64,000 bases of DNA from Cephalotus follicularis (lineage: Eukaryota > Streptophyta > Magnoliopsida > Oxalidales > Cephalotaceae), in the NCBI GenBank assembly GCA_001972305.1, contig BDDD01005244.1:7307-71306 (forward strand), in the 5' to 3' direction. Positions 33,827 through 45,744 of the stretch are shown one piece after another; position 1 is the stretch's first letter, and every line of letters begins with the position of its first letter. The translations under genes and the position numbers were made by a program. Under the pieces are notes generated by a model that saw nothing but the letters and a program-made list of their open reading frames with translations, ran no database searches and was not told where the DNA came from.

Positions 33827-35551
33827 ATTATTTTATATTATGTGTTGTGATATCTAGCGTTGTAATTTTTTTGTGATGTGTTTCTTATGCTATTTTTTTT
33901 TATATATTAAAGCTATTGGAAAAAATAATAATAATAATCAGAATAAAAATAAATAAATAAATAAATGGTGGATAACATATCAATGTAGTAGTTAGTAACC
34001 TTTGTAGATTCAAAAATTTAGGTTAGAGGCAAATAGCGTAAAATGATGAAAGTAAAGAAATGAGTAGAGTTGAAATGGTGGATGAGTTGAAGAATGGCTT
34101 TGGATGCCAAAATGACAAAAAGTGGCATCCATCGTCCACGTGAAAGCCCATAAGCGGTATAAACATCAAAGATGCAAACTAGAAAGACAAAATATTCAAC
34201 ACCAATATAATAAAGATGACAAAGAATCCCTATGCTTATCACATCTTGTGGTCTTCTGCTGGGGTAGATTCTTTATAATTGAACCACATGAGTGACTGAG
34301 TGAGTGGCTTCTCACTCACTAGTTATTCACAGCTTTTTAGTTAAAATTTAATCAACATTTATATTTTTCAGTTTACACAAAAACTATATATATATGCCAA
34401 ATATGCATGCTCGTTTAGTGTATTGTAAAACTTTATTGCAGGGTTTGATTCCAATAAGTCGGTGGTTGTCTTAAAACTCAAGTTATTATGAGTTATTAAG
34501 AAACTTTGATTTGGACATGACATCAAAGTAATTCACATTTTTAGTTTATACGTTATTAATTAGAGACTTGAATTCTCAGTTTATGTTGCAAATAAAACAA
34601 CATATAAATTACATACAAATCATTGGATCTACTATATTATATAATTGAGTTCTCTTCTTTTATTTATTTACTTTTGTTGCGGTCACACTATTCATCTTAA
34701 AACTTAATTTAGGTATTAATGATGACGATGATTAAAATTTTTAACTATAAATCTAATTATTGATTAAAAACATGGATCAAGAAGAAGAAGAAAAATGACT
34801 GTTTTGATTTGTTTTTAGAAAGAAGAAAATTTGCTTGAATTCGTTTGTTGGTTGGTTCATTTATGTGAATTCCAAACCGCCAAATGTGATATGACATCAT
34901 CACCATTACTTTCAAGTAGACAAACTTTGTACTAAAAATACACGCAATGGTGTTGTCTTATAGGGTAACAGGCAACTAACCAATTACCTCTCTTGGTTAT
35001 TACATGCTAATGATTTGTGAAAGCAACAAGCTGCCAAATTGAAATCTGTATTTTCTTTTGTTTTTTTTTCTTTATCTGGGAGGGCGTCAGGTTGCTGCCT
35101 TAACATTCTTCTCCTGTGATTTTTGTTTTTTGAAAAAATGTTCAGTTCTTTTATTGTTGATGAAGTGATATGGCAGAATGTAAATGATACATATTCTCCA
35201 CTACTAGGCTAATGATTAGTGCATGCCATGGAGATAAGAAAGATTGCTGCTTCTTATACTCCTACAGGCATAATAAAAGCTTTAGTTTAGCTGCCAACAT
35301 AGTGCATACCAGGTGAATGCTACTGCATCATCACACCTCATATCACATATTGTTCCAACTCCATAAACATTGGGAATGATAAACGACCAACAGAGAACCA
35401 TCACTTTTCTGCTGAAAACACGGCATTGCCTCTTCACTTTCTGTTCACGGGGGACAGATTTTCCATTCTATTCTTTCATGTTAACCAAATATTATAAGGG
35501 AGTAAATTTTAATATAAGAAAAGGAGTATATATATAAACACTTCTTAGATG
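33827..35551. other. Intergenic DNA, no gene seen
   Basis: AT-rich sequence with short ATA/AAT runs near 33920-33965. No open frame with recognisable domains. The part adjoining 35552 must hold the 3' UTR and poly(A) site of the leftward gene. Confidence 0.5.
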
Positions 35552-38500
35552 CTATAATAGGCTGAAAGGTTCAGGCAAAGGCTCGAACCCATTCTCGAAG
35601 ATGAGACCTTGATCGGATTTATCATCAAGACTATGCAACCAGTTCGTGTGCTTCAAATCCTCTTTGAGCAATATCGCATCATAACGGGAACTCTCGTATA
35701 TGTCCACTTTACTCACTTTAGCAGAGTACTGTCCGTTGTTTGCATCACTTCTATGTTCCAAGTACAAATGATTGTTTCCGTTCTCTGATATGTCTCCATT
35801 TTGCAGTCTTCCATTGATGTTGATGCATTCTGCAGCACTCAAACCACGACCAGATTGTGTTTTAGAAGCAGCTGAACGAACGCTCTGAGGGAAGAGGGTG
35901 GTTCCTGAAAGTTGACGCATGCTGCCAGTGCCAGTTCTTATATCCTATATCAGATATAAGTACATTGTTAGGACTACTCTTACAAAACGAATATCTTAAG
36001 AAGAAGTTATATGCAAGTTGGATAACACTTTATACCCAATAAAATCCTATCTAAGAATTTAAATCCATAAAGAGTATTAAAGATAAAAATTTCAGTAATA
36101 TCAATGAAGTCTATATACCCTCAAAAGGTCAAGATGGCATCAATCTATATGCAAGCCATGGTTCTTTTGGGAATAACAAAACAGTAGGTTTCCTTAAAAA
36201 AGAAAAGAAAGGAAAAGAATTCCTTCCCTAAGAAACTCATTGTAGATAATCACTTAATTTCTGGAAAATGTAATCTTTTTGCTCTCATCCTGCTCAAATT
36301 AGGCATAAATGTTGTATAACAATTTAAGATATTCATGCAGCAGATATAAGACCAATACTGATGTTTAGAACAATTTTAATGCGAAGGTGAATCCTTTGAT
36401 CACAATGGTTGTATAGACAATTAAAATGATCAATGATGGAGAATAAATATCAAATTTAAACTTAAAAATTTATCATGACGTGTGCATCACAAGAAAAAAC
36501 AAATAAAACAGAAGAAGAAAACTCTACCATAATGTGAGAGTGGGAGTATGCATACCATATGCCTAATAGCCATATCCAGTGATTTTTTGGAGATAGTCCT
36601 TCCAAATCCAGTGCTCTCTGTAACAATTGCAGAAGACTTTACAGGTTTTCGCATTGCTAATTCTGTGGCGTGTGAGGCCTTTCGAGGCTCAAGTATATCA
36701 GCAACATGCCCATTTGAATGCACCCGACCCCTTCCAGGGGTCTCTATGAGTCTTCCCCTTGTGACAATAGGTGATGAATTTCTTCTTGTTGCACTAACTA
36801 GAGCTGTGGTTTCTGGGTTCCCCTTCACAGTAACAGCAGCAACTGGTCTGGACCTGCCAGCAGAAATTGGCCTGTCTGGCAAAGTTGTTCTGAGGTTTGG
36901 TGGTGTGTCAAGAGGAAAGTCTGGGGGAACAATTGGTTGTTGTGATGTGCGGACTCGTTGACCTGGGGAGCTTGGTCGGGACGATGGTGCTGGATTGCGC
37001 CCATTCGACAGAACACGCCCAGCCGAAGTTGAAGGACCTGTTGCTGGGGATAGAGAAGGTACAGGATTCCGACGAGTGGGAGTTGATGGACGAGGATTTG
37101 ATCGAGTAACCGTGGGATTCAAGTTGGCAGAAATTTGTGGCCTAGAACTTGGAGTTGATGGCCTAGAGTTTTGAGATGGTCGAGTCTTGTCAATGGAAGA
37201 GCTAATGGGGGATGGACGAGCTCTAGAAGGAGTTGAGGATCGTGATGCTGTTGAGCGGGCAGATGGAGTGGAAGGTCTTCCTGTAGATGGAGAGCGAGTA
37301 ATGGGGGAGGATGGTCTGATGAATGATGAGACTGAGGCAGAGCTTGTGTTTAGGATAGAAGAGGATCTGTTTGAGGTATAGGAATTATACTGAGAAGTGG
37401 ATACCGAAGAGCGAGTGACTGAATTACTTCTGGCTGGTCTTGTGGAGTGATTGCTCTCTGATTGTGATACTGAAAGCTGAAATAAAGGGAGAATCAAGAA
37501 ATTAATCAATCGTCTCTAGTGATTGTGAAACTGAAAGCTGAAATAAAGGGAGCATTATTGTTTTTGTTATTCTTATCAAGAGGGTAATTGAACATGCATC
37601 CGATGCTGAAAAAATACGATGGCAACCACAGCGAACACTCTGATAATAAAGAGATAGATGAAAGAAATGCATACCCTTGAAGCCTTATTAGTAGAATTTG
37701 ATCTAACCGAGGAATTGCTTCTCGGACCCACTAAGGTTGTTTGGGACTCACTCCCTTCAGATGAAGGAAACAGAGGAGTTCCAGGAGGAGTGAGAAGCCT
37801 AACAACATAAGAAAAAGCTAACATTTATAAATCTGAAATAGAGAACTTGATCTCTGAATGCTAACTTAACTTCCAACTTCTATGAAAGATCACCTCTGAT
37901 ATACAATATATAGTTTAGTTTTAGTATGCAAATTAATCCTTCAACAATCAAATGGTTAAGGATAAAAGAGTGTCTCTTGTATAATAGTTGATAGAGTCAT
38001 CATCAGATTACTTCCATCCAAATCAACCAAAAATAAATTCAATTCATGAAACGTAAGCAATCTACTTAAATTGGTAAGAGTTCACATAAAGCAAATTCAA
38101 GTCAGTATGGCCTTCAAGCATATTAATCATCTCCTTGGAAGGAGATCAAATCATCAATCCATAACACACAGGGGAATATCAATTTACATTCACACAAAAC
38201 TTTAAACTTAAGATTAAATTTTCTCTAAATTCGACATGATATCACAGTGGTATTGATAAAAGCAAGTGACTGATGGAAAAAAAAAAAAACAGATCTGAAA
38301 AGGGGTTTTTCATGAATCACCAATCATAATCGTGCTTCCCTCCATCTGTGGATGACAAGAGATCGTCAATCCCACTCCTAGCCAGTTTTGCCGTAGCTGA
38401 TCCAACTGAAAGTCTCCCCAATTTCACAGAAACTGCAAACAAAATAAAATAAAGATGAAACAAGAAATGCAAGATATAAACAACAATTACAATATAATTA

Positions 38501-38952
38501 ATATTAGCACATCACTATACGTCTATATCACCACCGTGAAGTAAAATCTAATGCAGGACACAGAGGCAATAGTAGTCGTCGATCCTATATTATTATAAGA
38601 AGGACTGAGTATGTTGAATTGGTAGTGCCTTAGAAACAGTCAACAGACGCTGGAACCCAACAAAACACAACATATATAGAATCAAAGTTGCTAAAGCAAC
38701 ATGCGACATTGCCCACGTCATTAAACCAAGGAGTGAGAAACTGAAGATGGGCATCCCTCCCTGGATAGGTAGTGTACCTTCAGAGGATTCATCGGACGAG
38801 GCAACGGAGAGAGTCCGGCGATTCCTAGAGAAGAGATCCAAATTCTCGTCCGAATCTTTCGATATGACGTTCAGGCTCTGACCGCGACGGTGCGCAGGAA
38901 TATTCCTCCCGCCGACCAAAGATTCTCTCAAATGATACCTGCTGTTGTTCAT
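35552..38952 (-). CDS. Basic Ser/Pro-rich protein, At2g40070/BPP1-like
   Basis: Five minus-strand exons join cleanly: 38952-38778, 38432-38321, 37798-37675, 37476-36556 and 35944-35552, for 574 residues plus stop. The start is chosen at 38952 (MNNSRYHLRESLVGGRN), not the upstream in-frame ATG at 38979, because the family begins just before the conserved SLVGGRNIP. Other family marks: KDSDENLDLFSRNRR, a segment around residue 96 reading WLLTPPGTPLFPS, and a long Ser/Pro/Thr/Arg-rich basic region (about 138-444) with many RPSTP and SRPSTPS repeats. The C-terminal exon is mixed and acidic. Arabidopsis BPP1-type proteins bind microtubules through their basic proline-rich part; a similar role here is inferred from similarity remembered, not from a search. 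Net basic charge and predicted disorder fit. The acceptor of exon 4 is duplicated upstream (see findings). Confidence 0.85.
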
Positions 38953-39682
38953 CGCTTTGATATAGTACTGAGCTTGCATGCACTCAAATTAAGAGAAGAG
39001 AAAAAATGCAGCCTTTTCACTCTCGAAGCAAACAAAGAGAAATGCACTCTATTTCGCTCTCATAGCCACAGAGGTTTCTTAAGGATAATAGAGGGTGAGT
39101 CTCATTCATTGAGATCTACTTACTGCCATGGGAATACAGTAGATGCAGAAGCTAAGATACAATAAGTCAAGTCGTTTGTTTTGTTTTCTTATACAGTAGT
39201 TAATTGTCATCATATAGTAGTAGTAGTAGTATCAAGTACCACCAAGTAAGAGAGAGAGATAGATCTAAATAAAGAAAGAAAGATGGGTGAGATGCAATAA
39301 AGAGTTTAACTGTGTATAAGATCTGTGTTGAATGATGAGTTGCTTTGTGAAATAGTTTGTGACAGTACAGTAGTAGTAATTATAAACTGACAATGGTTGC
39401 TTCACTTCTCATTTATCCATTTGACAATATTAAAAGTTTAGGTTTTTCTCAGATATATCTTTGGAATAATTTGAGATCAAACTAAATGTCACTTGTCATC
39501 TTTAATGTAGGGTCATTTTGTGTCCAGAGTTGCATGTGATCCCTCGTCAAACCCACAATAATTGTTTTTATTTAATTTTATTATTATTGCTAAAAAAAAC
39601 TGCAGCTTGGCACATGATTTCCCATTAGCAATTGTCATATTAATCTTTTTCAATTCACGTCATCTTGTATTATATATTGTCG
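38953..39682 (-). promoter_or_regulatory. Leader and promoter region of the BPP1-like gene
   Basis: The 340 bp next to the ATG are leader-like, with an upstream in-frame ATG at 38979 and an ATG-poor CT/GA-rich stretch. A short TAG/GTA microsatellite lies near 39218-39232 and a GA-rich run near 39247-39285. The exact transcript start is not visible. Confidence 0.4.
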
Positions 39683-40161
39683 TACCCTTATTTGAAGAGC
39701 TGAATCTTCTAAGACGTTGATCATATCTCATCTTTCCATGTTTGAAGAGCTGAATCCCTGAAATGTAGGCTGATTTTATTGTCTCATCCTATGGAGGACA
39801 AGGGAGGAGAGGTCCTCTTGTCTCTTATCTGCTTCAAGGTCTTCTACGTCAATAGCTTCTTCAAGGGCTTGTGCCTGGAGCACTAGGTCCTCTGTAATGC
39901 TGCCGAGAAAGAGGTCTTCTGTGATGCAGTCGAGGAAGAGGTCCTCGGCACTGGTGCCAAGGAGGACGTCCTCTGCCATGCAACCAAGGAGAAGTTCATC
40001 GGCAGTGATGCCGAGGAGGATGTCCTCACCTGCTTTTCCAGCTGGAGTTAATGAGCTTCCTCTGGCCCATACACATGTAAGTTTTAACACTCCTAGACAC
40101 TTGGCTACATCTGCCAAAGACACGTGTTGTTCTGTGTATAGATAGATTTTTCCGCTCGTCA
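39683..40161 (-). mobile_element. Truncated Tat-type LTR, same family as the solo LTR at 1204
   Basis: The sequence aligns with 1569-2032 of the solo LTR in the same orientation, including the 30-bp hairpin repeats (39890-40030) and the promoter-side end GTCA at 40161. The other half of the LTR, with TATA box and leader, is absent. The left boundary is approximate. No target duplication can be shown. Confidence 0.75.
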
Positions 40162-40462
40162 AAAAGTATGTAAATAACAAAAGCAATAAAATCACATAAA
40201 CAAAAACAAAAAAAAATGTCATTACGCATATGCAAAATCCAACATATCGATAAACATTAATCGGAATAAATAAACCTATTTTTATAAAACATATAATAAA
40301 AAAGACAATAAAAATAAATATTTGTTAAAACTTCAATCAATCAAGAAAAAATAAATCACAAAAATAAAATTAGAAAAAATTCAAATAACAATTAAATTTT
40401 GAAATATAACAAAAACAAGTGCAGAAGAGATATGATGGTCATACTAAACCAACGTTAGGTAT
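40162..40462. other. AT-rich spacer
   Basis: 300 bp of A-rich DNA between the truncated LTR and G2. No gene seen. Confidence 0.5.
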
Positions 40463-41304
40463 TGATGGAGGAAAAATATGATTACAATAGCAAGGACACG
40501 TGTCCACTCCACACTTGACCAGTTGTCCACCAGGGATTGCAAGACTGACAGACAGGCCGTGCCGAGGAGCACACACATGACAAAGAGTGTCCATCTCGGA
40601 CCAAGAGCCGAGGACCATTACCTTTTGAGGGCAACACACTGAGACCACAAGTCCAAGGACACTCCTCGGACTCAAGGGCAAAAAGACCATATTCATGATG
40701 CGCGGGCCGAGGACTCCCTCGGCCCAAAGTATCTATAAGATGGAGAACAGGAGATACGGTCTCCTGTATACAGAAGCTGAGGACCTCTTCCTCGGACGAA
40801 TTCACACTTGTTCCATCCTCGGAACCACAGCAGAGACTCTCTTTCCTCTGCAGACATATTGCACCCTACAATGGAGGATCTCAACCTTATCTACGGGATA
40901 AGGGGATAATCTTTACCAGATTTGTTGAGATTTATGCTTATCCAAATAAAGAGACAGAGTCCAAATCAACTACAAACAAAAGGAAAGTAGCTACATTACA
41001 GGCGGAGATAAGGGAATGTCCGAGATCCTCGGCACTTCCTAGGGGATAACGATCAGATCCGATTCACACGCTCATTCAGTTACAGAAATCCACTATAAAT
41101 ACAAGTTCAACATACTGAACAAAGGTCAGCAATTTTTACATTTGAGAGAGTGTAATATTTCATCTGCACTTGACTAACTTGAGCGTCGGAGTGTCCCCGG
41201 GAGAACAACCTCCTGGGCCTTCACCATTGCTGTTAACTTGTGCAGGTGTCCGAGATCAAGTTCTTCCTCCAGGCATCAGTGACAAAGCGTTTCTCTTAAC
41301 AAAT
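40463..41304 (+). repeat. 5' LTR of G2, 3'-truncated
   Basis: It starts TGATGGAGG and matches the 3' LTR up to AACAAAT near 41304. G-box palindrome GGACACGTGTCC is at 40494-40505. TATA box CTATAAATAC is near 41092-41101. The leader hairpin CCGGGAG/CTCCTGG is near 41199-41218. Confidence 0.9.
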
Positions 41305-43752
41305 TTGGAGCGTGTCACAGATCGGTTGGTCACAACTTTGGCCAACCAACAACAACCCGGGCCTGCTCATCCAGTGGTCCGAGGAGTATCTGGCCCCCAG
41401 AGGCCAGAGGTGGAGACTAGGCACCCACGAGGTGCCAGGCGAAACCCGCCGAGGGGAGATGAACTTCCCCTTGGGCGGTCAGGGGACAATAATCCCCTGG
41501 GAAGGAGGCCTGAGATCAATGCATCTCATGGAGCAGAGTCCTCGACTGCAAGGGATCATCTCAACGATCCCAGGAGAGGACACCCTCAGTACCAACCTAT
41601 GGATGTGGATCCTCGGCAGCAGGAGAGGGGAGCAGAGGAGGCACAAGTGCTTTCTAATGCTCCGCGCAGAGCTGGTACTGCCCGAGGAAGTAAGGCCAAT
41701 CCCCCAGCCTCATTGGCTGGAGGATCACATGTCTCCAGCAGAGTGAGGAACATTGAAGAGGTGGAGCAGGCAGTGAATAGAAGGCTTGCTGACCTAGAAA
41801 GGAGGTTTGGAAGAGCGGAACGGCTTGGGGGACACTTGTCCGAGGTGCAGAACATCAATGCACACCCCTTCACGGCCGAGATCACAGCCGAGCCGGTCCC
41901 CAGTGGGTTCAGAAACCCCAATCTTAATAAGTACGATGGGTCCACGGATCCCATCCAGCATGTGCGTACTTATATCCAGGCAATGTGGATGCATCAGGCC
42001 TCGGACGCAATGCTTTGCCGAGGATTCCCGGTGACCTTAACTGGAGCTGCCCAATCGTGGTATTTTACATTGGCCAAGAATTCAGTGAAGAGCTTTGATC
42101 AGTTTACGGAGCTGTTTGTAACGAAGTTCCTCAACAGTACAACGCAGAGGAAAAATTCTACCCATCTCATCAACGTGGTACAGGGTAAGGATGAGACGTT
42201 GAGAGATTATCTCACCAGGTTTAACCAAGAATCTCTTACAGTGAATGACCTGGAGCCGTCCTTTGCTCTAGCAGCCTGGAATAATGGGCTGAGGAGCAAC
42301 TCCAAATTTGTTTTCTCCCTGCTGAAGAGGCCAGCAAAGGACATGGCAGAGTTGTTGAAAAGGGCAGAAAGGTATGTTAATGCCGAGGAAGAGATGTTGG
42401 CCAGGAAGCAAAAAGCGCCTTGGACTGGCCAACAAGAGGAGAGAAGGGAGCCTTCACGAAACGCTCCCGAGAGAAGAGAGAAGAGGAAGGAGAGGTCAGA
42501 CCTGACCAAGGGAGACCTCAGACACAAGCTTTCTATGCGGGAAGGAACATCCAGGGGTGGAGCACCAATACCATTTTACAACACCTTTGCCCCCCTCCTG
42601 GATACGCGTACAAAGATACTTGCAGTGGAACAAGATAAGGTCCCCTTCCAGTGGCCCGAGAAGATGAGGGCCCCGACCGAGAACAGAAGTGTAGAGAAGT
42701 ACTGCCGCTACCATCGTGACCATGGCCACGATACAGAGGAGTGCAGGCAGCTAAAAAATCAGATTGAGGATCTGATTAGGAAGGGACATCTATGCAAGTA
42801 TGTTGACAGAGATGCTCCTCAAGGAAGAAGAGAGCAGAGAAGAGAAGAAGCTCCTCGGCAGCAAGAGGAGCAACAACAACAACAGCAGCCCAGAGGTGTC
42901 ATTCACACCATCTCTGGGGGGGTCGCGTCTGGGGGCGACGACTCGAACGCAAGAAAGGCTTATGGGAGACAGTCCCTTGTTGTACAACAAGTTCCTCACA
43001 GCAAAAGGCTCAGAACTGGAGGAGATGAGGAGGTAATATCCTTCTCCGAGGCGGACTATGAGGGAGTACATCTTCCTCACGACGATCCAGTGGTAGTTAC
43101 CCTTCTGGTAGAGCTCTTCACAATGAAGAGGATTCTTATTGACAATGGCAGCTCGGCCGACATCCTGTATAAGCATGCCTTTGATCAGTTAAGGATTCCG
43201 GCCGACCAGTTGAAGCCAGTTAAAACCCCACTAATCGGTTTTGCAGGTGAGACGATCCATCCTCTGGGATCAATCAACCTGTCCGTGGTCGCTGGTACAG
43301 CCCCGCGTCAGACTCAGGTCGAGATGACATTCCTTGTGGTAGATACCCCAAGTCCATACAATGCAATAATAGGGCGACCAGGTCTGAATTTGTTGGAAGC
43401 CATAGTGTCCACGAGGCACTTATTAATGAAGTTTCCCACAAGGTTTGGTGTGGGGGAGGTCCGAGGAGATCAAGAGGTGGCCAGGAGATGTTACAAAACT
43501 GCCATCACGGACAAGGGGAAAGGCAAGGTCCTTACTATAGCAAATGTGGAGCTCAGAGGAGATATGGAATCTGAGCGTCCACAACCAGTAGAAGATGTTC
43601 TCCAAGTGCCCGTGGAAGAGGGCAATGATGAGAAAGTACTCCAAGTTGGCTCACAGCTTGGAGAGGTGGAGAAGGAGGAGTTAATAACATTCCTCCGTGA
43701 TAATAAGGATGTGTTTGCATGGTCGGCAGAGGAGGTCCCTGGAACTCCTTGA
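41170..43752 (+). CDS. gag: G2 chimeric LTR-gag-protease frame, 860 codons, uninterrupted
   Basis: An ATG at 41170 lies inside the LTR, about 70 bp after the TATA box. Its frame runs through the deletion junction into gag and then into protease without a stop. Residues 1-45 are LTR-derived. Gag follows (capsid core YDGSTD, GAAQSWY, LRDYLTRFNQES), then the zinc-knuckle-like CRYHRDHGHDTEEC, a Gln-rich spacer and the aspartic protease (IDNGSSADIL; G1 has IDSGSS here, so the Ser of the active triad is Asn). The frame ends at the second deletion with the first residues before RT. All of it may be translated if the LTR promoter is active. This is a deletion product, not a host gene. Confidence 0.8.
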   Translation: MTNLSVGVSPGEQPPGPSPLLLTCAGVRDQVLPPGISDKAFLLTNLERVTDRLVTTLANQQQPGPAHPVVRGVSGPQRPEVETRHPRGARRNPPRGDELPLGRSGDNNPLGRRPEINASHGAESSTARDHLNDPRRGHPQYQPMDVDPRQQERGAEEAQVLSNAPRRAGTARGSKANPPASLAGGSHVSSRVRNIEEVEQAVNRRLADLERRFGRAERLGGHLSEVQNINAHPFTAEITAEPVPSGFRNPNLNKYDGSTDPIQHVRTYIQAMWMHQASDAMLCRGFPVTLTGAAQSWYFTLAKNSVKSFDQFTELFVTKFLNSTTQRKNSTHLINVVQGKDETLRDYLTRFNQESLTVNDLEPSFALAAWNNGLRSNSKFVFSLLKRPAKDMAELLKRAERYVNAEEEMLARKQKAPWTGQQEERREPSRNAPERREKRKERSDLTKGDLRHKLSMREGTSRGGAPIPFYNTFAPLLDTRTKILAVEQDKVPFQWPEKMRAPTENRSVEKYCRYHRDHGHDTEECRQLKNQIEDLIRKGHLCKYVDRDAPQGRREQRREEAPRQQEEQQQQQQPRGVIHTISGGVASGGDDSNARKAYGRQSLVVQQVPHSKRLRTGGDEEVISFSEADYEGVHLPHDDPVVVTLLVELFTMKRILIDNGSSADILYKHAFDQLRIPADQLKPVKTPLIGFAGETIHPLGSINLSVVAGTAPRQTQVEMTFLVVDTPSPYNAIIGRPGLNLLEAIVSTRHLLMKFPTRFGVGEVRGDQEVARRCYKTAITDKGKGKVLTIANVELRGDMESERPQPVEDVLQVPVEEGNDEKVLQVGSQLGEVEKEELITFLRDNKDVFAWSAEEVPGTP

Positions 43753-44245
43753 AGAGATTCACAGTAGCTGTCACCTCGGACTCTATACATCTAACTAGAA
43801 AACCTATCATGAAGCCCCAAGACTGGGGCTGAAGAAGAGAAGGGTGAAGACTAAAGTTTAGGAGGACCGAGATGGCAAAGGAGGGGACAGGCACCCTCAG
43901 ACCATGGGCAAGAGCAGCTTCGAAGATCACAAAGAGGCCTTCTCGGCTCTCAGTAACTATCCGAGGATCCCTGGGAATACTGAAGGACAACCCACGAGGG
44001 ATATTATACTCCCTGGCAAGCCTTTTAACCTCGGATTGGCTAAGCTTACTCAAACCAAAGGCACAATCCTCGGGCAGAGGATTGACCTCGGCAGTGGGTG
44101 CATCAGGGACACTCACAGCAGCCCCTACACTACCTTCCACATCATTTGACCTCTCAGTGAAGGGAAGCACCATAGCCAAGGGCGCAATGGACAGGGGGGA
44201 AGGAGAAGAAGAAGAAGATCCAGAAGATAGCTCTTGATTAGCCAT
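43745..44245 (-). pseudogene. G2 antisense gene, 5' fragment of exon 1
   Basis: The ATG at 44245 (MANQELSSG) opens the same protein as the G1 antisense gene. It keeps the PF04195-like core (HGLRVPVPSFAISVL, HPSLLQPQSW, GFLVRC) and is cut at the deletion junction near 43742. Beyond this point the frame reads the reverse strand of pol. Confidence 0.8.
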
Positions 44246-44835
44246 TAAAAGAAGAAGAAATCGCAGAAAGAAGAAAATAATCTGGGAAAACAAGAAAAGT
44301 TGGTAGGAACTTACCAAAGATTTTGAGTTGAAGATTTGGGAAAAGGATTGAAGACACTGCAGATTCAAAAAGCTCTCGAAAATCTGTGAGTTTAGAAGTT
44401 TAAAGAAGTAAAAGTTTTGCTAAGTGAAGAACCAAGGCTTTTATAGGCCCCTTCCTCGGATCCTAGCCATCCACCTCACATCAGATCCAACGGTGAGAAG
44501 TCTGACCGTCAAATCAAGCGCGGGAAACGAAAAGGCAGAGGCGGGAATTGCTCTGAGCATGACACGTGTAAAGCGTATTTAATACGCAACTTAAAGGATA
44601 ATCATAACGGTTCAATACTCGAGATCTGTTAATGGCTGTGAAGGCAGACCAAAGGTCAAGAGTTAGGTCTCGGCTCAAGCAGACTATGTCATGCGTCAGA
44701 GGAGCCACCAAGACAATGCTCTCGTCCTCGACCAATTTGTATAAGCAAGAACTACCAAGAAGTATTGCAGAGGAGTTTTGCCTGGGCCACGGCTCTCAAC
44801 TCTGTTCCTCCTCCTCTGACCAAGCTCAGAGAACA

Positions 44836-44852
44836 AGGACCAGGGGGGCATA
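44836..44852 (+). other. Polypurine tract of G2
   Basis: AGGACCAGGGGGGCATA, identical to that of G1, directly before the 3' LTR. Confidence 0.75.
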
Positions 44853-45744
44853 TGATGGAGGAAAAATATGATTACAATAGCAAGGACACGTGTCCACTCC
44901 ACACTTGACCAGTTGTCCACCAGGGATTGCAAGACTGACAGACAGGCCGTGCCGAGGAGCACACACATGACAAAGAGTGTCCATCTCGGACCAAGAGCCG
45001 AGGACCATTACCTTTTGAGGGCAACACACTGAGACCACAAGTCCAAGGACACTCCTCGGACTCAAGGGCAAAAAGACCATATTCATGATGCGCGGGCCGA
45101 GGACTCCCTCAGCCCAAAGTATCTATCAGGTGGAGAACAGGAGATACGGTCTCCTGTATACAGAAGCTGAGGACCTCTTCCTCGGACGAATTCATACTTG
45201 TTCCATCCTCGAAACCACAGCAGAGACTCTCTTTCCTCTGAAGACATATTGCACCCTACAATGGAGGATCTCAACCTTATCTACGGGATAAGGGGATAAT
45301 CTTTACCAGATTTGTTGAGATTTATGCTTATCCAAATAAAGAGACAGAGTCCAAATCAACTACAAACAAAAGGAAAGTAGCTACATTACAGGCGTAAATA
45401 AGGGAATGTCCGAGATCCTCGGCACTTCCTAGGGGATAACGATCAGATCCGATTCACACGCTCGTTCAGTTACAGAAATCCACTATAAATACAAGTTCAA
45501 CATACTGAACAAAGGTCAGCAATTTTTACATTGGAGAGAGTGTAATATTTCATCTGCACTTGACTAACTTGAGCGTCGGAGTGTCCCCGGGAGAACAACC
45601 TCCTGGGCCTTCACCATTGCTGTTAACTTGTGCAGGTGTCCGAGATCAAGTTCTTCCTCCAGGCATCAGTGACAAAGCGTTTCTCTTAACAAATCAAAAT
45701 CCTCCACGTAGGATACTGTTGATAGAAGGATTTCTGCATCAACA
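44853..45744 (+). repeat. 3' LTR of G2, full length
   Basis: 892 bp, beginning TGATGGAGG and ending CATCAACA, with G-box palindrome at 44884-44895 and a TATA box near 45482-45491. Confidence 0.95.

Larger units (their letters stand above)
40463..45744 (+). mobile_element. Tat-type gypsy element G2, internally deleted, youngest copy
   Basis: Target duplications GGTAT (40458-40462, 45745-45749) flank it. The 3' LTR is full length (892 bp). The 5' LTR lacks its last 50 or so bases, because a deletion joins it at about 41304 directly to the middle of the gag N-terminus, removing the primer site and gag start. A second deletion near 43742 joins the start of RT to the antisense gene, removing RT, both RNases H, integrase and most of the antisense unit. 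The shared parts of the LTRs differ at only about ten positions in 830, roughly 1%. It cannot move by itself. Confidence 0.93.

Noticed and set aside
39776-40222. 148-codon open frame on the minus strand
   Set aside because: Same LTR repeat array as above, in the truncated LTR.
44826-45291. Several short frames in the LTRs of G2
   Set aside because: They recur identically in both LTRs and overlap promoter sequence; they are not genes.
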